From assembly GCF_000004075.3 (NCBI RefSeq), contig NC_026655.2:23421489-23485488 (forward strand): 64,000 nucleotides of DNA, written 5' to 3'. The notes under the pieces were generated by a model. It did no database searches. It saw only the letters and a list, made by a program, of their open reading frames with translations, and was not told the DNA's origin. Positions within the stretch are counted from its first letter, which is position 1. Each line of letters starts with the position of its first letter. Of the stretch, positions 22,915-35,342 are shown in pieces. The position numbers and the translations under genes were made by a program. Source of the DNA: Cucumis sativus. Lineage: Eukaryota > Streptophyta > Magnoliopsida > Cucurbitales > Cucurbitaceae.

Positions 22915-25900
22915 CTCTACATCATGTTTTCCAAGTTTATCAAATGTTGCATCGAATGAACCTGTGGTGGTTGACATGCAGAGAATGTTGCATCAATTCT
23001 TCTATTGAATAGTATATACAATTTTAATTAATTTTGATCGTTAAAATATATTCTTAATTATCATATCTAACAAGTAAATTTAAATTTTGTTGATGCATTT
23101 TTTTTAACAATGCATGTCCTTAAACTATTTTTTTCTCATAGTTGAGCAACACAAATGAAATCATATTTTTTCAAGGTTTATCATATGTGGTATCGAATAA
23201 AGCTATGGTTGACTTGCGAAACGAATATTACATCAATGCTCCTATTGAATAGTATATAAAATTTTAATTATTTTGATCGTTAAAAATTATTCTTAATTAC
23301 ATTTTGTTCATGTCTAACGAATAAATGTTAGTTTTGTTGATGCATTTTTTTAACAATGCATGTTCTTAAACTATTTTTTTTTCTCATAGTCCAACAACAC
23401 AAATGAAATCATGTTTTCAATGTTTTCAAATGTCTATGGTTGACTTGCAGAACCAATATTGCATCAATCCTCCTATTGAATAATATGTGCAGTTTTAATT
23501 AATTTTGATTGTTAAAAATTATTTTTAATTATATTTTGTTCTTGTCTAACGAGTACATGTTAGTTTTGTTGATGCATTTTTTTAACAATTGCATGTTCTT
23601 AAACTATTATATTCTCATAGCCCAACAACAGAAATGAAATCATGTTTTCAAGGTTTATCAAATGTTCCATCGAATGAATCTGACTTGCAGAATGAAAGTT
23701 ACATTAATGCTCCTATTGAACAGTATGTACAATTTTAATTAATTTTGATCGTTAACGAGTACATGTTTTTGTTGATCCATTTTTTTAACAATGTGTGTTC
23801 CTAAACTACTTTTTTTCTTACAGTACAACAACACTAAAAATATCTACAATTTTAATTAAAATCTTGCATCGAATGAAGCTTTGATTAACTTGCATAACGA
23901 ATGTTACATCAATGCGCCTATTGAATAATATCTACAATTTTAATTAATTTTGATCGTTAAAAAATTATTCTTAAGTTTTATTTTGTTCATGACTAACAAG
24001 TACATGTTAGTTTTGTTGATGCATTTTTTTAAAGAATTGCATGTTCTTAAACTATTATATTCCAATAGTCCAACAACACAAATGAAATCATGTTTTCAAG
24101 ATTTATGAAATGTTCCATCTTATGAAACTAATTTGCATAACGAAAGTTGTATCAATGATGTTATTGAATAGTATGTACAATTTTAATTAATTTTGATCGT
24201 TAAGAATTATTCTTAAATTATATTTTGATGTCAAACAAATACATGTTACTTTTGTTGATATATTATTTTAAAAAATGCATGTTCTTAAACTGTTTTTTTT
24301 TTTCTTATAGTCAAACAACACAAATGGAATCATGTTTTCAAGTTTTAGTAAATGTTGCACCGAATGAAGTTGTGGATGACTTGCAGAACAAATATTCTAT
24401 CAATGCTCCTATTGAATAGCATGTACAATTTTAATTAATTTTTATCGTTAACAGAGTACATGCTAGTTTTGTTGATACAGTTTTTTTAACCTTACATGTT
24501 TTTAAACTATTTTTTTATCATAGTCCAACAACACAAATGGAATCATGTTTTCAAGATTTATCAAATGTTGCATCGAATGAAGTAGTAATTGATTTGCTCA
24601 ACGAATGTTGCATCAATGCTCATATTGAATAGTATGTTAAATTTTAATTAATTTTGACCGTTAAAAATTATTTTTAATTATATTTTGTTCATATCTAACG
24701 ATTAATTGTAATTTTGTTAATACATTTTTTTAACAATGCATGTTCTTAAACTATTTTCTTCACATAGTCCAAGAACACAAACAAAATCATATATTCAAGG
24801 TTTATCTAATGTTGCATCGAATGATGTTGTGGTTGACTTGTAGAACGAATGTTGCATCAACGCTCCTATTGAATAGTACGTACAGTTTTAATTAATTTTT
24901 ATTGTTAAAAATTATTTGTAATTATATTTTGTTCATGTCTAACGAGTACATGTTAGTTTTGTTGATGTATTTTTTTTAACAATTGCATGTACTCAAACTA
25001 TTATATTCTCATAGTTCAACAATACAAATGAAATCATGTTTTCAAAGTTTATTAAATGTTTCTTCGTATGAATCTGACTTGCATAAGGATTATGTACAAT
25101 TTTAATTAATCTTGATAATTAAACAATACATGTTTTGTTGATGCGTTTTTTTAACAATGCATGTTCTAAAACTATTTTTTTCTCATAATACAACACAAAT
25201 TGAATCATGTTTTCAAGGTTTAGAAAATGTTGTATCGAATGAAGTTTTGGTTGACTTGCAGAACAAATGTTGCATCAATATGCCTATTGAATAGTATGAA
25301 CAGTTTTAATTAATTTTGATTGTTAAAAATTATTCTTAAATAATATTTTGTTCATGTATAACAAGTACATGTTAGTTTTTTGATGCATTCTTTTTAACAA
25401 TTGTATTTTTTAAAACTTTTATATTATCATAATCCAACAACACAAGTGAAATCATGTTTTCAAGGTTTATCAAATATTTCATCGTATGTAGCAAACTTGT
25501 AGTACGAAAGTTGTATAAAAGCTCCTATTGAATAATATGTACAATTTTGATTTTTAAATATTATTTTTAATTATGTTTTGTTCATATCTAACGAGTACAT
25601 GTTAGTTTTGTTGATACTTTTTTTTAATAATTGCATGACCTTAAACTATTATATTTTCATAATCCAACAACACAAATGAAATCATGTTTTCAAGATTTAT
25701 CAAATGTTCCATCGTATGAATCTAACTTGCAGAAAGACATTTGCATCAATGTTTCTATTAAATAGTATGTATAATTTTAATTAATTTTGATAGTTAAAAA
25801 TTATTCTTAAATTGTATTTTTCTTCATGTACAACGAGTACATGTTAGTTTTGTCGAAACATTTTTTTTAATATGTTTGTTTTTAAAGTATTTTTTTCTCA

Positions 25901-27012
25901 TATTTCAACGATACAAATGAAATTATGTTTTCAAGTTTTATCAAATATTGCACCAAATGAAGCTATGAATAACTTGCACAACGAATATTCCATCAATGCT
26001 CCTATTGAGTTATGTACAATTTTAATTAACTTTTATCATTAACGATTACATGTTAGTTTTGTTAATGCATTTGTTTTAAGATTGCATGTTCTTAAACTGT
26101 TTTTTTTTATCATAGTCTAGCAACACAAATCAAGTCATGTATTCAAGGTTTATCAAATGTTGCATCGAAAGAAGCAATGATTGACTTGTTGAACGAATGT
26201 TGCATCAATACTCCTATTGAATAGCCTTTACAATTTTAATTAATTTTGATCGTTAAAAATTATTCTTAATTAAATTTTGTTAATGTCCAACGAGTAAATA
26301 TTAGTTTATTAATGCATTTTTTTAAACAATGTATGTCCTTAAACAAATGTTTTCTCATAGTCCAACAACACAAACAAAATCATGTTTTCAAGGCTTAGCA
26401 AATGTTATATGTAATAAAGTTGTGGTTGAATTGTAGAAGGAATTATGCATCAATGTTTCTATTGAATAGTATGTTAAATTTTAATTAATTTTGATAGTTA
26501 AAAATTATTCTTAATTATATTTTGTTCATGTCTAACGATTAAATGTTAATTTTGTTGATGTTTTTTTTTAATAATGCATGTTCTTAAACTATTTTTTTCT
26601 CATAATCCAAGAACACAAACAGAATCATGTTTTTAAGTTGATCTAATATGACATCGAATGATATTGTGGTTGACTTGTAGAACGGATATTGCATGAATAC
26701 TCCAATTGAATAGTGTGTTAAATTTTAATTAATTTTGATTGTTAAAAAATTATTTTTAATTATATTTTGTTCATGTCTAAAGAGTATATGTTAGTTTTCT
26801 TCATGCATTTTTTTAACAATTGCATGTTCTTAAACTATTATATTCTCTTAGTCCAACAACACAATTGAAATCATATTTTCAAGATTTAATAAATGTTTCA
26901 TCGTATGAATCTGACATATAAAACGAAAGTTGCATCAATGCTCCTATTGAATAGTATGTACAATTTTAATTAATTTTGATCGTTAATAAGTACATGTTTT
27001 TGTTGATGCATT
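22915..27012 (+). repeat. Tandem array of about 18 units (~170-248 bp), direct part
   Basis: The marker ATCATGTTTTCAAGGTTTATCAAATG recurs near 22,924, 23,160, 23,407, 23,636, 23,840 (partial), 24,086, 24,328, 24,540, 24,785, 25,032, 25,203, 25,450, 25,680, 25,920, 26,135, 26,378, 26,622 and 26,870. Most spacings are 229-248; shorter ones (about 171-215) arise where a block between TTGATCGTTAA and CGAGTACATG is deleted. Short units recur every third or fourth unit, a higher-order pattern. Each unit also has a T-rich tract, a TAG and then a segment ending CCTATTGAATAG. Frames differ among units, so I do not call it coding. Confidence 0.85.
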
Positions 27013-27712
27013 TGGACTATGATAAGAAAAAAATAGTTTAAGAACATGCAATGTTAAAAAAAATGCATTAACAAAATTAACATGTACTCGTTAACGATAA
27101 AAATTAATTAAAATTGTAAATGTTATTCAATAGGAGCATTGATGGAACATTCGTTCCGCAAATCATCCACAGCTTCATTCGGTGCAACATTTGATAAAAG
27201 TTGAAAACATGATTTCATTTGTGTTGTTCGACTATGAGAACACAATATAGTTTAAGAATATGCATTTTTTAAAAAATGCATCAACAAAACTTACACGTAC
27301 TCGTTGTACATGAACAAAATATAATTTAAGAATAAATTTTAACGATCAAAATTAATTAAAATTGTACATACTATTCAATAGAAGCATTGATACATCTTTT
27401 GTTCTGCAAGTCAGTTTCATACAATGAAACATTTGATAAACCTTGAAAATATGATTTTATTTGTGTTGTTCGACTATGAGAATATAATAATTTAAGGACA
27501 TGCAATTGTTTAAAAAATGCATAAAGAAACTAACATGTACTCGTTAGACATGAATAAAATATAACTTAGAATAATTTTTAACGATTAAAATTAATTAAAA
27601 TTGTACATACTATTCAATAGAAGCAATGATGCAACATGCTGCAAGTCAACCAAAGTTTTATTCGATGCAACATTTTATAAACTTTGAAAACATGATTCCA
27701 TTTGTGTTGTTG
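27013..27712 (-). repeat. Inverted continuation of the tandem array (3 units)
   Basis: At about 27,013 (GATGCATTT|GGACTATGATAAG) the array flips. Three more units follow in reverse complement, with markers near 27,205, 27,440 and 27,680 (GAAAACATGATTTCATTTGT). The first inverted unit is of the short type. Confidence 0.85.
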
Positions 27713-30700
27713 TACATATCTTTAAAGTTTAAACCCACGTGACCTTCTCTTTCTTTATCGCACTCATTTTCTTCTGAATTTCACCTTTCATTTGACTCGA
27801 TTCTTTACTGATTTCAATGGGTAGGCGTGGATTGTTCGATCTCGAGAGACATTTTGCATTCTATTGCGCTTATCACAGCAACCCAATAAATATTTTCATT
27901 CATATTCTCTTTGTTTGACCTATCTTCTTCACTGGGCTCATGCTTTTCTATTATAACTCTTCCTTGTATTGTTTGCCCAAATGCCCTTGTGGCTTCAATA
28001 CTAGCCTTGTTTTGAAATTTGGGTTCTTGTTTGCTTTGTTTTAAATTCATAGTTAGGATATGTTGACTCTATTGCACTTGATTATCACGTTTTTTTTCTT
28101 TCTTAGCTTCTTCATACTTTTCTTTCCATTGTCTTCTTGTTTATTTTATTCTATTATTTTATTACTCTTGGCCCATTTGTGAACATTATCTTTGAATATC
28201 AATATATTTTCATAGAGTGCTACTTCTGTTTCTATCCTTGTTGGGTTTTACTAAGTTTCAGGTGGAAAATCCTAACATAAGCCTTAGATGAAAGATATTG
28301 TAGTAAAAGATTTAATCCCAAACCATGTGGTGTTTTTAAGCAAACTTGATGTGACATAGTTTATTTTTTAGAAAGAGTGTTTCACACACACATACAAAAG
28401 AGACAATGAGAGCTTAGGCAAGTTCTACTCTCCCTAATGAGAGCACTATTTATGTGATTATTTCTTGTTCAAATCAATTTAATTAGTTCCAAAGAGATAT
28501 TGATACATAATTTGAAGAGTTTTGTAAATTTAAATCGAGCTGTGCAGTGATCATATTTAACACCTCTTCAGGACAAAGCAAAAAGAAATTGATGGAAGCT
28601 GGAGTGTACTCATTGTGGTAGTCAAGCTCTTCTGTAGCTTATTTAGAAGGTTTATCTCTCATCCTAAGAAATAGAGACAATGATAAATGAGTGCTTATTG
28701 TGGCAACAAACTTTCTAATCCCTCAAGTAACATAACTTCTTGAGCTCACTTTTTATCTTACATACTAACTTTTATAAGTGATAAATCTACAAACCAAACT
28801 TTTACCATTCACTTTTTGACAATCTAAATGTGGATTATTCAAACTTTGGTTTATGAATATTCTCTCTTTTATTTATGTGAGTGACTAATTGGATGGATTT
28901 TCATTTTCTTAAGTCATTTGTGCGTTGTCTTACACACTTTTTGGCAACGACATTTATGGTATGGTTTATACAAAACTCGGAAATTGTTTTGTTATATGCC
29001 TAATAAATAATTGAACCAAGTTTTTGAGAGATTATGTTTGTAAGTTTTGATTCTTTGCTTTCTCAAATTAGTTTGACGAATGGTTAAATTTGAAGACTTA
29101 CGAAGATGGTTATCTCTTCTCTCTTATCAAGCTAACTTTTAAAACTTTGTTAAACTGTTGTTTCATTTCCCATACCATAAAGAGTTTGCTTTTGATGACG
29201 AAAGAATAATGCAATAATGAGGAGAGAGGAAGAGAAATATTATATATTTTATTATTTATTTTAAATTCAATGTTATTTTAATAATAATAATTTATATTAA
29301 ATATCATCATTTATAAAAAGAAATATTATTTTAGGAATAACATTAATTATAACTTGTGACTTGCTTAAGCTTAAGTTTCCTACACAAATAGTAACATTCC
29401 TAATTTGAGAATTTATGGCTATAATAACTATCCAAATTAGGCTATGCATGACTTTCTTTAATTTGTTTTTATAATAACAAGTATTTTAAACCCCATATTC
29501 TTTTCTTCATTCACAAATCACATAAGCTATCCATGACATTCCTAGTTAGTTTCACTTAAGGCTAGAAATACCAAATTTAATTGTTGTATTGTCATGTCAC
29601 AACCAACTTAATATTGAGTTGGTGTGGTTTCTTATAAAGGATTGCTTACAATATTTTTTATTCACGTATATGCTATTTTTAAAATTTGAAAAATAACCCT
29701 CACCCACTAGGAATTCTTGGAATGGAAAATAACATTTAACAACTTTGGTAACATATATAGAAATATTTAAACAAATATATATTTTAAAAAGAGGACTAAA
29801 CATTGAACTATTATTGAATGCCCAAAACACCTCAACTAAGTTACACAAATATGATTAGTGAGGAATTAGGTAAAAGATAAATTACATAAATCCGTAACAA
29901 AATCTCAAAATATTTACAACATATATAACAAAATAAAAAGCCTATGAAATCGGCCATTTCTTTAAATATTTCAAGTTTACTCTTATCACTTTTGAATTTT
30001 GCGCGGCTCCAATTTCTTCCTTCTTCCTTTTCATCTTCTTCACAACGATGGTCATCGGCGGTGTTCTCCTTCTCTTCTTTTTCTACAATTTTTCTTTTAT
30101 GTTTTTTTTTTAAAAAATCATGATCATTGTTCTACAATTATTCATTTTCTCTTCCATTATACTTCTACTACTATTATCTTTGTTTTCAATCAATCATCAA
30201 TCTTGTATTATTATTTTCAATGTGTCATGGACAAAGATAAACTTGATTGTTTACTATAGGGCTTTTCAAAACCATCGTTTATCATAAACTACATGACCCT
30301 ATGTATCATGAATCCCACAATCGTGTATCATAAACTGCACAGTAGTGTATCATGATCTACATGATCGTTTACTAAGGCTTTTCAAAACCATCGTTTATCA
30401 TAAACTACTTGATCGTGTATCATAAACTATATACGATCGTGTATCATCATCTACACAATCGCTTACTAGGACATTTTCAAAAAGCATCATTTATCCTGAA
30501 CTAACAATCGTGTATCATTAACTACGTGATCATGTATCATTTTCTACACGATCGCGTATTATGATCTTTAAGAAGGAGAGTTACACATGCACGTGTGGTC
30601 AAGTGTTGATATACCTACACGATCGTGTATCATTTCTACACAGTCGCGTATCATGATCGTTTAGAACAAGAATTACATGCATTTGTGGCTGATTAATCGC

Positions 30701-31560
30701 GTGTTGACTTGAACATTTTTTGTATTTTCCATTGTGGATCTGTAGGCTTTTTTCACTTTTGAAATTGTTCTTATATAGTGAAAATATTTTGTCGGTTTGT
30801 TATATTCTTTAAAAAAAAACCCTTAATTAAAAGTTAAAAAGTAACTTCTTTGAAGAAATTGAAAAAAGTTATTTCTTTGGTTTATATATATTGCCTATAT
30901 ACTTTTTTCATATTAAAGAAAAATAGTTTTTTTTTTTCCTCACCTACAAAATTATGAATAAAGGCCTCTATATACTAATATGGATCTACTTTCATCTTTC
31001 AATTCCCCCCGCCAAATAATAGAAGAAAAGAGAAAATTAGAAAATATTACTTTTCATTCCAATTATGACATATGGTCTAAAGTCTAAGTATCTCCAACTC
31101 CAAGCAAAACCAAAAGGAGTAAAAATATATTTACGTTATAAGTAACTTTCAATATTATCTCAATAAAGATGAAAAATAGTAGATGTGCAATAAAATGTAA
31201 TCATGGTTACATCGGTTTTTAGACATCTACTGATTTATTCTTCAATAAACGTAATTTGTCATATCATAATTTGATCCTCATTTTTCTTTTCTGGTGAGAT
31301 GAGGATGGAATTGCAATCATTACTCACTTATTAACATTGCTAAAAAATAATAATAAAAGAACAGTCGTATTTCTAATTACAATGAAATCTACCTTGTTCA
31401 TCGACATAGGTTTGTGAACGTATAATGAAAGTTGGCACCTTATTATTTTCATCGCATATATAATCATTTAGGTGTAATACTTGAATGCATTTGAACAATT
31501 CATTCCAGTCACACCATAAAACAAAAATTAGATATTAAAAAAAGTAAGAAAAGAGTCTGT
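27713..31560. other. Gene-free spacer upstream of copy C
   Basis: A minus-strand frame at 28050-27814 (78 residues, hydrophilic) has a protein-like composition but matches nothing I recognise, and has no visible exons around it. The rest is AT-rich, with a minisatellite at 30,265-30,660. I see no other gene. Confidence 0.45.
30265..30660. repeat. Degenerate minisatellite rich in ACGATCGT palindromes
   Basis: About fifteen variants of a unit of roughly 22-24 bases, CGATCGTGTATCATAAACTACA. Neighbouring units join to make the palindrome TACACGATCGTGTA (for example at 30,613). A longer repeat is visible too: CTTTTCAAAACCATCGTTTATC occurs near 30,263 and 30,377. Confidence 0.75.
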
Positions 31561-31566
31561 CACGTG
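31561..31566 (+). promoter_or_regulatory. G-box upstream of BBE-like copy C
   Basis: CACGTG (in GTCACGTGACC) lies 106 bases before the ATG and about 42 bases before the TATA box. It is a perfect G-box core, the site for bZIP and bHLH factors in ABA, light and jasmonate responses. Whether it is used is inference. Confidence 0.5.
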
Positions 31567-31607
31567 ACCAAACTGCATGGGTAGACAACTGGGTATGGTG
31601 CAAAAAT

Positions 31608-31617
31608 ATATAAATAG
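31608..31617 (+). promoter_or_regulatory. TATA box of BBE-like copy C
   Basis: TATATAAATA(G) 55-64 bases upstream of the ATG at 31,672, a good position for a leader of about 30 bases. Confidence 0.65.
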
Positions 31618-31671
31618 TGAAAGGATTCAAAACATATAGTAATTCACATCTCCATATAACCCAAAAACCAC

Positions 31672-34277
31672 ATGAAGCGCTCTTCTTCATTAACTCCTCT
31701 TACAGTTGCCTTCATTCTTCTATCTCCATATCCACTGTGGGTTGTTGCTTCATCTAATAATTACAAACATCAAGCTTTCCTTCAATGTCTCTCCTCAATC
31801 ACCAAAGTCATTTACACTCCCATCAACTTCTCCTATTTTTCTGTTTTAGACTTCTCCATTCAAAACCTTAGATTCTCAAAACCTGAAACCCCAAAGCCAA
31901 TAGCCATCATCACACCAACACATGTATCACAAATTCAAGTAGCTATCATTTGCTCTAGAACTCATGGGAGCCTTCAAATCCGAACTCGAAGTGGTGGCCA
32001 TGATTTCGAGGGTCTTTCCTACGTCGCCCACCATCCATTCATCATCCTTGACCTAATCAATCTTAGGTCTATCTCCATTGATGTCAAAAACAACACTGCA
32101 TGGGTTCAGTCAGGTGCAACTGTTGGTGAACTTTACTACAAAATTGCTGAGAAAAGTCGAACCTTAGCATTTCCAGCCGGGGTTTGTCCGTCGGTTGGCA
32201 TTGGTGGGTTCATTAGTGGTGGTGGATATGGGTATTTGCTGAGGAAATATGGTCTGGCTGTTGATAATGTGATAGACGCTTACTTGGTTGACGCAAATGG
32301 GGAGGTTCATGACAGAAAATCGATGGGGGAGGATTTGTTTTGGGCCATTAGAGGCGGCGGAGGAGGGAGCTTTGGAATTGTTGTGGCTTGGAAGTTGAGG
32401 CTGGTTTCGGTTCCGGCGACGGTGACGATTTGCATCTCTAATAGAACTCTGAAGGATGGTGCAATCAAGCTAATCTATGAATGGCAATATGTGGCTGACA
32501 AATTGGATGAAAATCTACACCTTGGCATACTCTTGAATGGTATCTCTCTCAAACGGTTTGCTTGAGTTCATTATTAATAATATAATAAGTATTAGTAGGC
32601 TAAACTTAAAGTTAGAACCTGTGATTTGGAAATTTTCGTCTCTAGATTTTTCATGTGATTAGAAAAACTCTTTATGGTTGGACTACTATTTATAAGAATT
32701 ACATTTCAGCAAATCATAAAGGGTATATATATTTTTTAAGTTTAATAGAATAGGACTACATAAGCATACAGACTAAACCCTAACTTGCTCTAGATCATAA
32801 GGAATCAAATTTAATTAGTATTGAAATCCTAAATCTCTGACCATATAAGACATAGAACCTTTTATAATGTTTTATGTTGAGGTTGAGAAGTTATTTAATA
32901 TCCATGTACTTATACTAATAAAGAAAATTAAATAAAGAATATTTTAAAAAAGAACAAAATCAATCAAAATAGGTTTGCAAAATTTAAGATTTTATGGTAT
33001 ATTTTGTAAATACTTAAACCATTTTTGCATTTATAATAATTTTCATTAAAATAATTATCAAAATCAATTAACCATGCCCGAATGATTATAGGATACTTAA
33101 AAAGATTGTTCTTTTTGTGCCTCATAAATTAGTTAAATGTATTCAAATATTTAAAGTTTATTAAAATTATGATAATTTAGTGTGGTTAAATTACAAGTAT
33201 AGTAATTGTACTTCAAATTTGTATGATTATTTTGGTTTCTAAATTTTTAAGAGTGTATTTTGATAGGTCTATAAACTTTCTTTCGTGTGAAATTAAAGTT
33301 TTCAACTTTCAACACATTGATGAAGTTTTCAAACTTTAGAAAATATCTAATAGCTAGGCTCAATATTCAATTTTGTATTTAATATATTGGTCTTGGACAT
33401 AATTTATTAGATATAAAATTCAAACTTTATTAAGAAACTAGGGCTAACCTTACTTACATAACTTGATGAAATTATCCCTTACAAATGTATGAGTTTGGTC
33501 ATATTTGATATACTCAGTTATTGATGATTGATTGTAGGTGGAAATATTTCAAGTGAAGGAGGCAAACCAAATCCAACAGCTTCATTTCTCTCATTGTTTC
33601 TTGGAAAGGCAAATAAGCTTCTATCAATTCTTAACAAAACTTTTCCAAAATTGGGAGTAACAAAAAAAGATTGCACACAAACAAGTTGGATCGAATCAAC
33701 CCTAATTGAAATCAATGGCTCACCAACTAACAATTCCTTACAAACTTTACTTAATAGAAAATCTCAAAGCATTGGAAGTTTCAAAATAAAATCAGACTAT
33801 GTCCAACAACCAATTCCTCTAGTTGCAATCAGAGGCATATGGGAAAGATTAAAATCTCAAGATGTAAAAGCAACAACCCTCGATATTGTTCCTTATGGAG
33901 GGAAAATGTGCAAGATTTTCGATTTGGAAACTCCTTTCCCACACAGAGCTGGAAATCTCTACATGATTGGGTACTTAGTTGGATGGGAAAACCAAAGTAA
34001 AGAAATAGAAGAAAGACATTTGAGTTGGATACGGGAGATTTATAATTACATGACTCCTTTTGTTTCGAAATTTCCTAGAGCTGCATACGTTAACTATAGA
34101 GATCTTGACATTGGAACAAATACAGAATATGGAAAGACGAGCCACGAACAAGCTAGCATTTGGGGGTTCAAGTACTTTGGTAAGAATTTTAATAGGTTGG
34201 TTCATGTTAAGACTAAGGTGGATCCTTATGATTTATTTAGACATGAGCAAAGCATCCCCACTCTCTCACCACCTTAG
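31672..34277 (+). CDS. BBE-like FAD-linked oxidoreductase, copy C (2 exons)
   Basis: Exons 31672-32539 and 33538-34277 with a 998-base phase-1 intron (AATG|GTATCT, TTGTAG|GT) give 535 residues. Signal peptide about 1-27. Compared with A and B, a short loop after FLQC(39)L is missing. Cys39/Cys94 match the disulfide; flavin-linking His110 (RSGGHDFEGLSY) and Cys172 are present. The loop reads CPSVGIGGFISGGGYG: Phe180 replaces the FAD-contacting His conserved in A, D and E. Gly434 is at the usual Gln/Glu catalytic-base position. Tyr473/Tyr476 lie in AYVNYRDLDIG and RHEQSIP is near the C-terminus. Upstream are a TATA box and a G-box. Intact and probably expressed; substrate unknown. Confidence 0.9.
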
Positions 34278-35342
34278 AATTTAATTTTGCATAAAATAGC
34301 TCATTAAGCAATTTGATAGATAATATTGCTTCAGTTTGTATTAGTTAAAACTATATAAGTTGTCGTGTAACACCCTAGCTATTATTATTGTGTGGGGCAA
34401 TATGAGGGCTTGCATTTACTAAATTTCTAAAGCATAAATTTTTCTATATATCTATTTCAATTTTATTATTACAAATACAACGATCATTTTGGTTTAATGG
34501 TAATAAATGACGAGAAAAAATTGACATATAATTATTACTTACTGCAAAAGTAAGTGACAAACTTATTTCCGATTTAACTTAATCCCAAGTTTGATTACAT
34601 AATTTGTTTTTACAAATGAGATCACCGATATATTAGATATTGACGTTTGATGAGTGAGCTTTGGTAGATACTACTGATTTGTGTTTTGTATCAATACTAC
34701 AACTTTCACAACAAGAATTAGAGATCTTTGGACGCATAATGACATTTGAATAAATAACAAAACGCATCGTGATTTTATGGTTATGGGTTGAGTTGGATCC
34801 AACATCAATTTTGGGTAAGTTAAATTGGAAAACAAAATTTAGGTGATGACCATTGATAATTTTATTAAATAAAATTATTAATTTCTTATCATTAGGTTTA
34901 CGATTGGTTCGTTGGATTTTAGTTCGACCCAAGATCTTAGCTAAACTTATGGTAAGGAATTTCTAATACAAGACCCCAAATTAAATTGAGATGTATTGAA
35001 TGAGATGATTTTACCGATTTTGCATAGTGTGAACTTTCATTTCTTGACTGGTTATGCTTAAGTTTGGATGTATTGATGACTCGCTATGCTGATGATTAAG
35101 TATTACTAGTATATATGATTAACTTGACCGCTTATGTGTTGAACTGAAATATTGTGGATAGGTTAGATTATATTTTTGAGTTGACTGTTTAGACTAGATT
35201 GAGATTATCTATATTGAGGGAAACTGTTAGCTTTAGCTATGGGGTATTGTACCTTGCAGACATGATAATGTCCTATGGGATCACTACATATTGTGCATCA
35301 TTCAGGATCATTAAACTGATATGTGCATCCTTTGGGACCACT

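Noticed and set aside
24225..24419. Small protein gene of 64 residues in the array
   Set aside because: Neighbouring units carry frameshifts and stops in the same segment, so coding conservation is not shown. Kept only as an exon-like observation.
22915..27712. CRISPR-like array
   Set aside because: Repeats and spacers are both conserved, units are about 240 bases long, and this is plant nuclear DNA; it is a tandem repeat.
29999..30259. 86-residue frame before the palindromic minisatellite
   Set aside because: Low-complexity Phe/Leu/Ser composition from T-rich DNA; no start context or homology.
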